A stretch of 64,000 nt of DNA from Oxalobacteraceae bacterium OTU3CINTB1 (GTDB lineage: Bacteria; Pseudomonadota; Gammaproteobacteria; Burkholderiales; Burkholderiaceae_D). The position numbers and the translations under genes are program-made. Each line of letters begins with the position of its first letter. The stretch's first letter is position 1. The notes under the pieces are model-generated. The model did no database searches and was not told the DNA's origin. It worked only from the letters and a program-made list of their open reading frames with translations. This document shows, piece after piece, positions 44,864-54,694 of the stretch. The stretch is from contig CP099652.1 in assembly GCA_024123955.1 (NCBI GenBank), forward strand, positions 6,324,001-6,388,000. The letters run 5' to 3'.

Positions 44864-45568
44864 TCATGATTGCAATTGAAGGCGGTAGCCGACCGCAGTC
44901 TCGGTCAGCAGATGGCGCGGCTGAGTGGGATCGGCCTCCAGCTTGTGCCGCAGGTGCCCCATGTAGATGCGCAGGTAGTGGCCGTTCTCCCCTTGCGACG
45001 GCCCCCAGACCGCGCGCAGCAACTGCGGATTGGTCATCACGCGGCCGGCGTTACCCACCAAAACCGCGAGCAGTCGATACTCGGTGGGCGTCAGGTGGAC
45101 ATTCTCCCCGGCGCGCGTGACGCGGCGGTTCTTCAGGTCCACCGTCACGTCGCCGAACACGATCAGGCCATCATTATCGGCGGCGGGCTGGCGCTGGCGC
45201 CGCAAGGTGGCGCGCACCCGCGCCAGCAGCTCGCCGACACCGAACGGCTTGGTCAGGTAATCGTCGGCCCCGGCGTCGAGCGCACGGATCTTGTCGGCCT
45301 CGTTGACCCGCGCCGACAGCACGATCACCGGCACCGTCGACCATTTGCGCAAATCGGCGACGAAATCGATGCCGTCGCCGTCGGGCAGGCCCAGATCGAG
45401 CACGATCAAGTCCGGTTTGCGGGTGCCGGCGTCTATCAGGCCACGCTGCAGGGTCGCCGCCTCGTGCACCTGCCAGCCCTCCTCCTCCAGCGCGGCGCGC
45501 ACGAAGCGGCGGATTTGCGGCTCGTCCTCGACCAGCAGGGCGATGGGGGCGGTCGCTATGTCATTCAT
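44864..45568 (-). CDS. kdpE: KdpE response regulator
   Basis: 234 residues. The receiver has LLVEDEPQIRRFVRAALEEE, acceptor Asp in LIVLDLGLPDGDG and Lys in GADDYLTKPFGVGE. The winged helix has HLTPTEYRLLAVL and ends ETAVGYRLQLQS. It activates kdpFABC when K+ is low. It is the last gene of the kdp locus, 14 bp after kdpD. Confidence 0.95.
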   Translation of the reverse strand: MNDIATAPIALLVEDEPQIRRFVRAALEEEGWQVHEAATLQRGLIDAGTRKPDLIVLDLGLPDGDGIDFVADLRKWSTVPVIVLSARVNEADKIRALDAGADDYLTKPFGVGELLARVRATLRRQRQPAADNDGLIVFGDVTVDLKNRRVTRAGENVHLTPTEYRLLAVLVGNAGRVMTNPQLLRAVWGPSQGENGHYLRIYMGHLRHKLEADPTQPRHLLTETAVGYRLQLQS

Positions 45569-45582
45569 TTACGTCACTCATA

Positions 45583-48378
45583 TCAGCTATCCTGTTCCAG
45601 CTCGTGCATCTCCGGCATTTCCGGCGGCGTGCCAAGCGGCAGCGAGATCGCGAAGCCCGCGCCGCCCAACGGCGACTGCGCCGCCGCGATGCGTCCGCCG
45701 TGCGCCTCGACGATGGCGCGGCAGATCGCCAGCCCCAGGCCCACGCCAGGCTTGGCCGATTCCCGTTCGCCGCGCGTGAATTTCTCGAAGATGGCTTCCT
45801 CCCGTCCGGGCGGCAAACCCGGACCGTCATCATAGACCAGGATATTAATCCAGGCGCCGTGCAACTCGGCGGCGATGACGATTTGCGATCCGGGCGGCGT
45901 ATATTTGCCGGCGTTTTCCACCAGGTTGCACAGCACCCGTTCGATCAGCACCGCGTCGTAGCGCAGCAGCGGCAGGTCGGACGGCAGCCGGGTGCGCACC
46001 ACGTGGCCTTTTAATAGCGACGCGCTGGCGCGCAGCGCGCTGCCCACCACTTCCTCCAGCGGCTGCCATTGCAGGTTGAATTTCACTTCCCCGCTCTGGA
46101 TGCGCGCCATGTCGAGCAGATTCGAGACCAGGGCGCTCATGCGCAGGGCCTCGTCGTGCAGCGCGGCCGCCATGTCCAGTTGCGAGGGCGCCAGCGCCGG
46201 TTTCGAGCCGGCCAGCGATTCGGACAGGCCGACCAGGGACGTGAGCGGCGTGCGCAGGTCGTGCGACAACGCCGCCAGCAGCGAATTGCGCAGCCGCTCG
46301 GATTCCATGTTGACCAGCGCGTTCTGCGCCACCTCGATGTAGTGCACCCGTTCCAGCGCGATGGCGGCCAGCGCGGCGAAGGTGTCGAGCTGCTGCCGCT
46401 GCTCGGGGATCAGTATCCAGCGCGCGTTTGCCGGTTCGATTGCCAGTACGCCGCGTGTGCGCATCGGCGCTTCCAGCGGCAGGTAAAAGATCCGGCTGGC
46501 TGGCAGGGTGCCGGTGCCCAGGCCCGCGCTTTCGGCGTGGTCGAACGACCATTGGGCGATGCCGATGTCGAGCGCGGAGCGATGTCCGATATAGGCGGCA
46601 TCGACGGCCTGGATAGCGCCGCCACCGTTTCCGGGAGGCGGCATCCGCAGCCTGCCCTCGTCGTCCGGCACCATCAGCGTGGAGCGGGCGCGGAAGGCCC
46701 GCTGAATCGCCGCCTGCGTGGTCCCGAAGATTTGTTCGGTTTGCAAAGCGCCGGACAGTTCACGCGCGAACTCATAGAGTGCGCGCGAGCGCTTCTCGCG
46801 CTGTGAGGCGATGCGCGCCTCGAAACGCAGGCCGGCGGTCAGGTGGCCGGTGATCAGACCCACCGCGAGCATGACGACAAAGGTAATCACGTACTGGAAA
46901 TCCGTCACGGCGAAGGTGAAGCGCGGCGGAACGAAAAAGAAGTCGAAGCAGGCCACGCTGACGCAAGTGCCCAGCACCGACGGTCCGCGACCGAAGCGCA
47001 CCGCCACCAACACCACCATCAGCAAAAACAGCATGGCGATGTTGGCCAGGTCGAGCCAGACCGCCAGCGGCGTGGCCACCAGCGCGGTGGCGACGCTGGC
47101 CACGGCGGCAATCAGGTAGCCGGCGGCCCGGCTGCGCAGCCAAGGCACTTTTACCCCGGTGTCATCGGCATCGGCGGGCAAGTCGTCGGCGTCCCGGCCG
47201 ATGGGAACCGGCGATGCCGCCTCCGGCTCCTTGCTTGCGCGGCCGATTTCGATCAGGTCGAGGTCCGGCGCGTAGAGCGCCAGGCGCTTGATGTGCGGCG
47301 GGCGCCAAGGCCACGTCGGATGGGCGCGGCCGACCACGATCTTCGACAGGTTGCGGCTGCGCGCATATTCCACCGCCGCCATGGCGATGTCGCGCCCGGA
47401 AATGACCGCCGTGGTCGCGCCCAGGCTCTCCGCCAGCTTCAGGGTTTTGAGAATCTGCTCGCGCCGCGCGGCGGGCAGCCGATGCAGCGACGGCGTTTCG
47501 ACATAGATCGCGTGCCAGCCGGTGCCCAGTTGGCCGGCCAGCCTCGCCGTGCTGCGCACCGTATGCTCGCTGCCGGGACGCGGGCCGACGCAGGCCAGCA
47601 GCGCGGCGCCGGTCTTCCAGATGTCGGCAATCGATTGCTCGACGCGGTAGGCGCGCACGTCGTCCTCGACCCGGTCGGCGGTGCGGCGCAGCGCCAGCTC
47701 GCGCAACGCGATCAGATTCCCTTTGCGGAAGAAGTTTTTCGACGCGCGCTCGGCCTGCTGCTCCTGATAGACCTTGCCGCTTTTGAGGCGCGCCAACAGT
47801 TCGTCGGCCGGGATATCGACCAGCACCACCTCGTCGGCCTGGTCGAACACCGTGTCGGGCACCGTCTCGCCGACGCGGATGCCGGTGATGCCGCCGACGA
47901 CGTCGTTGAGGCTTTCAAGGTGCTGCACATTGACGGTGGTGAGCACGTCGATGCCGGCGTCGAGCAGTTCCTCGATGTCCTGCCAGCGCTTGGGGTGGCG
48001 CGAGCCGGGCGCGTTGGAGTGCGCCAGTTCGTCCATGAGGATCAGCGGCGGGCGCCGGGCCAGCGCGCCATCGAGATCGAATTCGCTCAGGGTTTTGCCG
48101 CGATAGTCGATGCGCTTGGGCGGCAGCACGTCCAGGTCCCCCAGCATGGCGGCGGTCTCGCCGCGTCCGTGGGTTTCGACAACGCCGACCAACACCTCCT
48201 GCCCTTCGGCCTGCGACTTGCGGGCGGCGGCCAGCATCGCATAGGTCTTGCCAACGCCGGCGGAGGCGCCGAAGTAGATGCGCAGCTTGCCGCGCGCCGC
48301 CTTGCGCTCCTGCGCATTCACCTGCGCCAGCAGCGCATCGGGGTCGGGTCGTTGGCTCTCGTTGGGGAACATGGACAT
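45583..48378 (-). CDS. kdpD: KdpD sensor kinase
   Basis: 931 residues, full length. The N-terminal KdpD domain has Walker A GASAGVGKTYAML and MDELAHSNAPGSRH; a Usp-like domain spans about 250-370. Four membrane segments follow (about 400-500), then GAF (about 520-650). The HisKA box is LAALSHDLRTPLTSLVG, with ATPase boxes NLVENAGKYTPPGS and GVGLGLAICRAIVEAHGG. It senses low K+ and ionic strength and phosphorylates KdpE. It lies 9 bp downstream of kdpC. Confidence 0.96.
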   Translation of the reverse strand: MSMFPNESQRPDPDALLAQVNAQERKAARGKLRIYFGASAGVGKTYAMLAAARKSQAEGQEVLVGVVETHGRGETAAMLGDLDVLPPKRIDYRGKTLSEFDLDGALARRPPLILMDELAHSNAPGSRHPKRWQDIEELLDAGIDVLTTVNVQHLESLNDVVGGITGIRVGETVPDTVFDQADEVVLVDIPADELLARLKSGKVYQEQQAERASKNFFRKGNLIALRELALRRTADRVEDDVRAYRVEQSIADIWKTGAALLACVGPRPGSEHTVRSTARLAGQLGTGWHAIYVETPSLHRLPAARREQILKTLKLAESLGATTAVISGRDIAMAAVEYARSRNLSKIVVGRAHPTWPWRPPHIKRLALYAPDLDLIEIGRASKEPEAASPVPIGRDADDLPADADDTGVKVPWLRSRAAGYLIAAVASVATALVATPLAVWLDLANIAMLFLLMVVLVAVRFGRGPSVLGTCVSVACFDFFFVPPRFTFAVTDFQYVITFVVMLAVGLITGHLTAGLRFEARIASQREKRSRALYEFARELSGALQTEQIFGTTQAAIQRAFRARSTLMVPDDEGRLRMPPPGNGGGAIQAVDAAYIGHRSALDIGIAQWSFDHAESAGLGTGTLPASRIFYLPLEAPMRTRGVLAIEPANARWILIPEQRQQLDTFAALAAIALERVHYIEVAQNALVNMESERLRNSLLAALSHDLRTPLTSLVGLSESLAGSKPALAPSQLDMAAALHDEALRMSALVSNLLDMARIQSGEVKFNLQWQPLEEVVGSALRASASLLKGHVVRTRLPSDLPLLRYDAVLIERVLCNLVENAGKYTPPGSQIVIAAELHGAWINILVYDDGPGLPPGREEAIFEKFTRGERESAKPGVGLGLAICRAIVEAHGGRIAAAQSPLGGAGFAISLPLGTPPEMPEMHELEQDS

Positions 48379-48387
48379 GCGCTGATT

Positions 48388-48978
48388 TTACCCCTTGTCG
48401 GGGCTTGCCGCGCCGTCCAACGCCAGATTCAGCGCCAGCACGTTGACCCTCGGCTCGCCGAAAAAGCCGAACACCTGGGCGATCCGGTGGCGGTCGATCA
48501 GCGCCAGCACCTCCTTGGCCGGCAGCTTGCGGACGGCGGCGATACGGCCGGCCTGATAGCGCGCGGCGGCCACGCTGATCTCGGGATCGAGGCCGCTGGC
48601 GGACGCCGTCACCAGATCGACCGGAATCGGAGCGCTGTTGGACGGATCGGCCGCCTTGAGCGCGTCGATACGGCCCTTGACGGCATCCAGCAGCGCGGGA
48701 TTGTTCGGTCCCTGATTGGAGCCGCTGGAGCCGGCGGCGTTGTTGGGCATCGGCCCGGTGGCCGACGGACGGCCCCAAAAATACTGCGGCGACGAAAACG
48801 GCTGGCCGATCAGCGTCGAGCCGACCTGCTTGCCGCCGGCTTCCACCAGGCTGCCGGCCGCCTGGGCGGAAAATGCTGTGGCGCCGATGCCGGTGACGGC
48901 GAGTGGATAAATCACGCCGCAGATCAGGGTCAAGGCACTGAAGACGACGACGGCGGGACGAATTGCGGAAAACGACAT
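48388..48978 (-). CDS. kdpC: K+-transporting ATPase subunit C
   Basis: 196 residues from [19 protein letters not shown]. It has one N-terminal membrane segment, [17 protein letters not shown], and [19 protein letters not shown] near the C-terminus, all family hallmarks. KdpC stabilises the complex and aids ATP binding. It sits between kdpB and kdpD. Confidence 0.95.
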   Translation of the reverse strand: MSFSAIRPAVVVFSALTLICGVIYPLAVTGIGATAFSAQAAGSLVEAGGKQVGSTLIGQPFSSPQYFWGRPSATGPMPNNAAGSSGSNQGPNNPALLDAVKGRIDALKAADPSNSAPIPVDLVTASASGLDPEISVAAARYQAGRIAAVRKLPAKEVLALIDRHRIAQVFGFFGEPRVNVLALNLALDGAASPDKG

Positions 48979-48988
48979 GATGATCTCC

Positions 48989-51097
48989 TTAAGCCAGGTT
49001 GAGCGCCGACAGCAGCAGGTCGATGGCCTTGATGCCGACAAACGGCAGGATGATGCCGCCGACGCCGTACAGCAGCAGGTTGCGGCGCAACAGCGCGACG
49101 GCGCCGATGGCGCGGTAACGCACGCCCTTGAGCGCCAGCGGAATCAGCGCGACGATGATCAGCGCGTTGAAGATCACCGCCGACATGATGGCCGACGACG
49201 GGCTGGCCAGGTGCATGATGTCGAGCGCCTTCAGTTGCGGGTAAGTGCCGACGAAGGCCGCCGGAATGATGGCGAAGTACTTGGCGATGTCATTGGAGAT
49301 GGAGAACGTCGTCAGCGAGCCGCGCGTCATCAGCATCTGCTTACCGATTTCGACGATCTCCAGCAGCTTGGTTGGATTCGAATCCAGATCGACCATGTTG
49401 CCCGCCTCCTTGGCCGCCTGCGTGCCCGAGTTCATCGCCACGGCGACATCGGCCTGCGCCAGCGCCGGCGCGTCGTTGGTGCCGTCGCCGGTCATCGCCA
49501 CCAGACGTCCCTCGGACTGGTAGCTGCGTATCAGTTTAAGCTTGTCTTCCGGCGTCGCCTCGGCCAGGAAATCGTCCACGCCCGCCTCGGCGGCGATGGC
49601 GGCGGCGGTCAGCTTGTTGTCGCCGGTGATCATGACGGTCTTGATGCCCATGCGGCGCAACTCCGCGAAGCGCTCCTTGATGCCGCCCTTGACGATGTCC
49701 TTCAACTCGACGACGCCCATCACGCGGCCGCCGTCGACCACCACCAGCGGCGTGCTGCCGCGACGCGAGATGTCGTCGACGGCGCGGGTCACTTCCGCCG
49801 GATACGGCAAGCCGAGCGCCTCGACGTACTTGCGCACCGTGTCGGCCGCGCCCTTGCGGATTTCGCGGTCGCCGATATCGACGCCGCTCATGCGGGTTTG
49901 CGCGGTGAACGGCACAAAGACCGCGTTCAGCGACGCCATCTCGCGCTCGCGCAGGTTGAACTTCTGCTTTGCCAGCACCACGATGCTGCGCCCTTCCGGC
50001 GTTTCGTCGGCCAGCGAGGCCAATTGCGCGATATCGGCCAACTGCTGGTCGGTCACGCCGGGCGCCGGCACGAACGATGATGCCTGGCGGTTGCCGAGCG
50101 TGATGGTGCCGGTTTTATCGAGCAGCAGCACGTCGACGTCGCCGGCCGCCTCCACGGCGCGGCCGGAGGTGGCGATCACGTTGGCCTGCATCATGCGGCT
50201 CATGCCGGCCACGCCGATGGCCGACAGCAGGCCGCCGATGGTGGTTGGGATCAGGCACACCAGCAGCGCGATCAGCACCGTGATGGTGACCGGCGCGCCG
50301 CTGCCGCTGGCGGCCACGGAAAACAACGAAAACGGCAGCAAGGTCACGGTCACGATCAGGAACACGATGGTCAGGGCCACCAGCAGGATCGTCAGCGCGA
50401 TCTCATTTGGCGTTTTCTGGCGCTTGGCGCCTTCGACCATCGAGATCATGCGGTCGAGGAAGGTCTCGCCCGGATTGGCGGTGACTTTGACCACCAGCCA
50501 GTCCGACAGTACGCGCGTGCCGCCGGTGACGGACGAGAAGTCTCCGCCGGACTCGCGGATCACCGGCGCCGATTCGCCGGTGATGGCGCTTTCGTCGACC
50601 GACGCCACGCCTTCGATCACTTCACCGTCGATCGGGATCACGTCGCCCGCCTCCACCAGGATGTAGTTACCCTTGCGCAGATCGAGCGCGGGCTGTGGCA
50701 GCCAGGTGGTGCCGTACTTGGGGCTGGCCAGCTTCTTGGCGACCACGGTTTGCTTCAGGCTGCGCAGCGACGCCGCCTGCGCCTTGCTGCGGCCTTCGGC
50801 CATGGCCTCGGCGAAGTTCGCGAATAGCACCGTGAACCACAGCCAGACGGTGATCGCCAGGATGAAACCGGGGCTGGTCTCGCCCTTGCCGAACAGCGCC
50901 TGCGCATACAGCAAGGTGGTGATGATGCTGCCGACGTAGACCACGAACATCACGGGGCTGCGCACCTGCGTGGCGGGACTGAGTTTGCGGAACGAGTCGG
51001 CGATGGCCGGCATCAGCAGCTCGCTGTCGAACATGCCCTGCTTTTTGACCGGTGGATTGGTAAAGATGGTCATCTCTTTTTGGATAGTCTGCGACAT
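48989..51097 (-). CDS. kdpB: K+-transporting ATPase subunit B (P-type)
   Basis: 702 residues. The phosphorylation motif is [15 protein letters not shown] (Asp near 330). [13 protein letters not shown] is the actuator loop, and [20 protein letters not shown] the hinge. AAGGAA lies before the start. It hydrolyses ATP to drive K+ uptake through KdpA. It is 9 bp from kdpA. Confidence 0.97.
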   Translation of the reverse strand: MSQTIQKEMTIFTNPPVKKQGMFDSELLMPAIADSFRKLSPATQVRSPVMFVVYVGSIITTLLYAQALFGKGETSPGFILAITVWLWFTVLFANFAEAMAEGRSKAQAASLRSLKQTVVAKKLASPKYGTTWLPQPALDLRKGNYILVEAGDVIPIDGEVIEGVASVDESAITGESAPVIRESGGDFSSVTGGTRVLSDWLVVKVTANPGETFLDRMISMVEGAKRQKTPNEIALTILLVALTIVFLIVTVTLLPFSLFSVAASGSGAPVTITVLIALLVCLIPTTIGGLLSAIGVAGMSRMMQANVIATSGRAVEAAGDVDVLLLDKTGTITLGNRQASSFVPAPGVTDQQLADIAQLASLADETPEGRSIVVLAKQKFNLREREMASLNAVFVPFTAQTRMSGVDIGDREIRKGAADTVRKYVEALGLPYPAEVTRAVDDISRRGSTPLVVVDGGRVMGVVELKDIVKGGIKERFAELRRMGIKTVMITGDNKLTAAAIAAEAGVDDFLAEATPEDKLKLIRSYQSEGRLVAMTGDGTNDAPALAQADVAVAMNSGTQAAKEAGNMVDLDSNPTKLLEIVEIGKQMLMTRGSLTTFSISNDIAKYFAIIPAAFVGTYPQLKALDIMHLASPSSAIMSAVIFNALIIVALIPLALKGVRYRAIGAVALLRRNLLLYGVGGIILPFVGIKAIDLLLSALNLA

Positions 51098-51106
51098 GGT
51101 GATTCC

Positions 51107-52924
51107 TTATTTTGCAAACAGCTGCAAGTGGTCGACCACTGGGCCGAGCGCGAGCGCCGGAACATAATTGAGCACGCCGACCAGCGCCACCACGCCGCAC
51201 AGCAGGCCGATGAACATCGGGCCGTGGGTCGGCATGGTGCCGGCATTCGCCTGCAAGCGGTTTTTACCGGCCAGCGAACCGGCGATGGCCAGGATAGGCA
51301 CGATCATCGCGAAGCGGCCGAACCACATCGCCACCGCCAGCATGCTGTTGTAGAACGGCGTGTTGGCTGACAGGCCGGCAAAAGCGCTGCCGTTGTTGTT
51401 GGCGGCGGAGCTGAACGCGTACAGGATCTCGGAGAAGCCGTGGGCGCCGGGATTGGCGATGCCGGCCTTGCCGGCGTCCGTCATGACGGCGATGGCGGTA
51501 CCGACCAGCACCAGGGTCGGCGTCACCAGGATGGCGATGGAGGTCATCTTCATCTCGTATGCCTGGATCTTCTTGCCCAGGTATTCCGGCGTGCGGCCGA
51601 TCATCAGGCCGGCGATGAAGACGGCCATGATGGCGAAGATCAGCATGCCGTACAGCCCCGAGCCGACGCCGCCGAATATCACTTCGCCGAACTGGATCAA
51701 CAGCATCGGGATCATGCCGCCCAACGGCATGAACGAATCATGCATGGCGTTGACCGCGCCGCAGGAGGCGGCCGTGGTCACGGCGGCGAACAAGGCCGAG
51801 GCGCTGATGCCGAAGCGGGTTTCCTTGCCTTCCATATTGCCGCCCGATTGCAGCGCGCTCATGGCCTGGTCGACGTTGAGCGCCTGCAGCGCGGGATGCG
51901 CCTGCTGCTCGGCGCCCAGCACCACGACCGTGGTGGCGACGAACAGCAATGTCATCGCGGCCAGGACCGCCCAGCCCTGGCGCGGATCGCCCACCATGCG
52001 GCCGAACGCGAAGCACAAGCCGGCCGGGATCAGGAAGATGGCCAGCATCTGCATGAAGTTCGTCAGCGGCGTCGGATTCTCATACGGATGTGCGGAATTG
52101 GCGTTAAAGAAGCCGCCACCGTTCGTACCCAGCATCTTGATCGCCTCCTGCGAGGCGACAGGTCCCATGGCGATGGTTTGCGTTTTGGCGGTCAGCGTTT
52201 CGGTGACCGGCTCGCCCTTGGCGTCCTTCAGCGGCTGTCCATCAGCGCCGACTTTGGGCTGCGTGTAGGTGACCGGATCGAGCAGGGTTACTTCTTTATA
52301 CGCGGAGAAGTTCTGGATCACGCCCTGCCCCATCAGGAATACGGCGAACACCAGCGACAGCGGCAGCAGCACATACAGCGTCGAACGGGTGGCGTCGACC
52401 CAGAAGTTACCGATCGACTTGGCCGAACGTGAAGAAAAGCCCCGGATCAGCGCATAGGCGACAGCCATGCCGGTGGCGGCGGAGAAGAAGTTCTGGCCGG
52501 TCAGCGCCAGCATCTGGGTTAGATAACTCACAGTCTGTTCGCCGCTGTAGCCCTGCCAGTTGGTGTTGGCGACAAAGCTGACGGCGGTGTTGAACGACGA
52601 GTCGGGGCTGACGTTGTCAAAGCCCTGGGGATTGAGCGGCAGGAAGGCCTGAACCCGCTGAAGCGCGTAAACAGCTAAGGCGCCGATGCCGTTGAAGGCC
52701 AGCAGCGCGATGGCGTAGGCTTTCCAGTTCTGGCCTTCGGGTTTGCCGTCCTGGCCAGCGATGCCGGCGGCGCGGTACAACAGCGCCTCGATCTTGCCGA
52801 TCCAGCCCATGCCGGGGATGGCATTGCCGTTGCCGACGCGCGTCAGCAGGATGCCGAGCGGGTAGGCCAATGCGATGACGGCGGCCAGGAACACCACCAG
52901 CAGAACGATCGATTGCATGGTCAT
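51107..52924 (-). CDS. kdpA: K+-transporting ATPase subunit A
   Basis: 605 residues. The start is the ATG in a TGATG overlap with kdpF, 7 bp after GGAGG. About ten membrane segments carry four pore-loop repeats, including [39 protein letters not shown] and [20 protein letters not shown], the K+ selectivity filters. It is the K+-translocating subunit. Confidence 0.97.
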   Translation of the reverse strand: MTMQSIVLLVVFLAAVIALAYPLGILLTRVGNGNAIPGMGWIGKIEALLYRAAGIAGQDGKPEGQNWKAYAIALLAFNGIGALAVYALQRVQAFLPLNPQGFDNVSPDSSFNTAVSFVANTNWQGYSGEQTVSYLTQMLALTGQNFFSAATGMAVAYALIRGFSSRSAKSIGNFWVDATRSTLYVLLPLSLVFAVFLMGQGVIQNFSAYKEVTLLDPVTYTQPKVGADGQPLKDAKGEPVTETLTAKTQTIAMGPVASQEAIKMLGTNGGGFFNANSAHPYENPTPLTNFMQMLAIFLIPAGLCFAFGRMVGDPRQGWAVLAAMTLLFVATTVVVLGAEQQAHPALQALNVDQAMSALQSGGNMEGKETRFGISASALFAAVTTAASCGAVNAMHDSFMPLGGMIPMLLIQFGEVIFGGVGSGLYGMLIFAIMAVFIAGLMIGRTPEYLGKKIQAYEMKMTSIAILVTPTLVLVGTAIAVMTDAGKAGIANPGAHGFSEILYAFSSAANNNGSAFAGLSANTPFYNSMLAVAMWFGRFAMIVPILAIAGSLAGKNRLQANAGTMPTHGPMFIGLLCGVVALVGVLNYVPALALGPVVDHLQLFAK

Positions 52925-53013
52925 CACAGTTCCTCCGCTTTCAGCAACGCGACGATCAAATACACCAGCAGGCCGCCGGCGGCGGCGGCGCCGATCACGT
53001 AGAAGAGGCTCAT
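52924..53013 (-). CDS. kdpF: KdpF small membrane subunit
   Basis: A 29-residue [23 protein letters not shown] and then a short tail ending KAEEL. It is a single membrane helix exactly like KdpF, which stabilises KdpABC. Its stop overlaps the kdpA ATG (TGATG) and its ATG overlaps the stop of the upstream small ORF (ATGA). Confidence 0.92.
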   Translation of the reverse strand: MSLFYVIGAAAAGGLLVYLIVALLKAEEL

Positions 53014-53102
53014 GGCTGGCCTCCCAGCTTGTCGCAACCGGCGGTAAACGCCACGGTCACAGCGAAGAACATCACCATCGCACCGATAAATACTATGTCC
53101 AT
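53010..53102 (-). CDS. 30-residue membrane ORF upstream of kdpF
   Basis: Translation is [20 protein letters not shown] followed by [10 protein letters not shown]. It is a single hydrophobic helix followed by a Cys and a short polar tail. It overlaps kdpF by 4 bp (ATGA), so it is coupled to the operon, and it is the first frame after the promoter. E. coli kdp lacks it; similar short ORFs before kdpF occur in other proteobacteria as far as I recall. It may be a second regulatory subunit or a leader controlling kdpF translation. Confidence 0.65.
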   Translation of the reverse strand: MDIVFIGAMVMFFAVTVAFTAGCDKLGGQP

Positions 53103-53176
53103 CACACCCTCACAGGTCTTGTTTTGATACTGGGAAGGTTAGCGGGAAGGGTCTAAAGATTTTGTAAAGACTTGGA

Positions 53177-53202
53177 GGGGCGGTGTAAACAAACCGTAAA
53201 AA
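53177..53202 (-). promoter_or_regulatory. KdpE-like binding site upstream of kdp
   Basis: On the minus strand TTTTTACGGTTTGTTTACAC then CGCCCC closely parallels the E. coli KdpE site (TTTTTATACTTTTTTTACAC then CCCGCCC). The downstream stretch AAAATCTTTAGACCCTTCC also resembles the E. coli kdp promoter. It lies about 75 bp before the first small ORF. Confidence 0.7.
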
Positions 53203-53338
53203 TTTGGTGTTCCGGTACGCGATTATGCCTTTCGCTTATGCCTTGTTTACACGCTGTTTACGCCCCCGGCCACACTCTTTAGAGAATTTTTACAAGCCTC
53301 GGCATAAGCTTGAAGTGTTACCACTATCCGAAAAGATC

Positions 53339-54034
53339 ATGCTTACCTCCATTCGCGGCATCTGGGTGCCGCTGGCCACACCGCTGCATCATTGCGAAAT
53401 CGATCTCGCCGCCTATGTGCGGCCATCGCAGGATGGTCTGGTGCGCCACTTCGAGACGATCGCCGACGCCACGGCGCAGCCGATCGTGCTGTATAACGTG
53501 CCGGCGCGCACCGGCATCAATCTGGAGCTGGCCACAGCGCGCCGTTTGGCGGTCAACCCGCAATTCATCGGCATCAAGGAAGCCGGCGGCAGCTTGCAGC
53601 AGATGACGGAGCTGGTGCTCCGCACGCCGCTGTCGATGCTGTGCGGCGACGATGCGCTGCTGTTCGCAGCCTTGTGCGGCGGCGGGCATGGCGCCTTCTC
53701 GGCCGCCGCGCATATCCGCGTCGATTTGTATGTGCGGCTATACGATCTGGTGTGCGCGCAACGCCTGACGGAGGCACGCGATCTGTTCGACCATCTGCTG
53801 CCGATTATCCGGCTGCTGTTTTCGGAGCCGAATCCAGCGCCGCTCAAGGCCGCGCTGTCGATACAGGACCGGATCGGCGATGAGTTGCGCCTGCCGATGA
53901 CACCCGCCAGCACGGAGTGCAAGCTCGGCCTCGCCGCCGCGCTGGAGGAGCTGGAAGACATTCCAGTCTATCGTTCGGACGCGGCGGCGCAACCGGCCAC
54001 GCGTGCCTGTACTGCAGCGGCGGAGGTGGCATGA
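53339..54034 (+). pseudogene. DapA-like (dihydrodipicolinate synthase) gene with in-frame internal deletion
   Basis: 231 codons against about 290 for the family. The N-terminus MLTSIRGIWVPLATPL ends at DLAA and joins directly to YVRPSQDGLVRHFETIADA, so about 80 residues are missing, including the GTTGE substrate loop and the following barrel strands. The second half is normal: YNVPARTGINLE and the Schiff-base Lys in IGIKEAGGSLQQ, SMLCGDDALLFAALCGGGHG. A barrel lacking two or three beta-alpha units is unlikely to fold as an active enzyme. It overlaps the next gene (ATGA). Confidence 0.8.
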
Positions 54035-54603
54035 TCGTCGCGCTAACGGGCATGGACGGCAATCGGGACGTCTCCGATCTGGCCGAGGAACTGGCGTTGT
54101 TGCGAGTGGCGGCCGGCAATCGCGTGCTACTGGTCTGTCCCGATCCCGGCGCATACGATCCGCAGCTATACGATGATTTGGTGGTCGATGCGTCGCAGTT
54201 TGTGGATTCAGGCGCGTCGCCGACGTCGGGTAGCGCCAAGGCCGATACGGCCTTGGCGCGTGCAGGCGTGATCGTGGCGCTGCTGCGGCGGGAGGAACTG
54301 GAGCGTCCGAACCACGCGCCTTTGCTCGAGCGTCTGCTCGAGGCGCAACGGGCCAATCCAGGTGCGCGCGTGCTGGTGACGGTGGCGCATGGCAGCGTGC
54401 CGTTGTCGGCGCATCAGACAGGGTGTGTGCTGGTGTTTGTGGCGCAGTTGCGGGGCGCGCGGCTGGCGGACATGCTGATTCTGGACGAGCAAGGCGCGTA
54501 TCACTCGCACCATAGCGAGCTGGAACCAGCGATGTACAAGGCTGCGAACGTGCTGTGCGCGCCGGAAGTGCGGCACCTGTACCGGGAAGTATTCCACGCA
54601 TAA
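54031..54603 (+). CDS. ParA/MinD-like protein without a P-loop
   Basis: 190 residues from MIVALTGMDGNRDVSDLAEE, with GGAGG before the start. The layout is that of a ParA-type NTPase: strand 1 IVALTG, helix LAEELALLRVAAGNRVLLVCPDP, later AGVIVALLRREELERPNH and NPGARVLVTVAHGSVPL. The glycine-rich KGGxGK[ST] Walker A expected after strand 1 is replaced by GMDGNRDVSD, and no Asp-rich Walker A' is seen. It is either a degenerate, non-ATPase homologue or a binding partner. It is coupled to the deleted dapA-like gene. Confidence 0.6.
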   Translation: MIVALTGMDGNRDVSDLAEELALLRVAAGNRVLLVCPDPGAYDPQLYDDLVVDASQFVDSGASPTSGSAKADTALARAGVIVALLRREELERPNHAPLLERLLEAQRANPGARVLVTVAHGSVPLSAHQTGCVLVFVAQLRGARLADMLILDEQGAYHSHHSELEPAMYKAANVLCAPEVRHLYREVFHA

Positions 54604-54632
54604 TCCGGCACCGCTGGACCCAAAACCATCGC

Positions 54633-54662
54633 AGGGTCGTACCCCGTGGGGGGTACGACCCT
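54633..54662. repeat. Perfect 13-bp hairpin between convergent genes
   Basis: AGGGTCGTACCCC, a 4-base loop, GGGGTACGACCCT. It has no T-run. It lies between the ParA-like gene and the second TorF gene, and shares the GGTCG/CGACC style of the other short palindromes. Confidence 0.75.
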
Positions 54663-54694
54663 TGCCCGGATTTACGGGCGAGTGCTAGAAAAGA

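Noticed and set aside
46843..49002. A roughly 720-codon plus-strand open frame
   Set aside because: It is antisense to kdpD and kdpC, which have complete domain signatures.
49360..49400. tRNA-like TTCGAATCC string
   Set aside because: It lies inside the kdpB coding sequence with no acceptor or anticodon stem around it.
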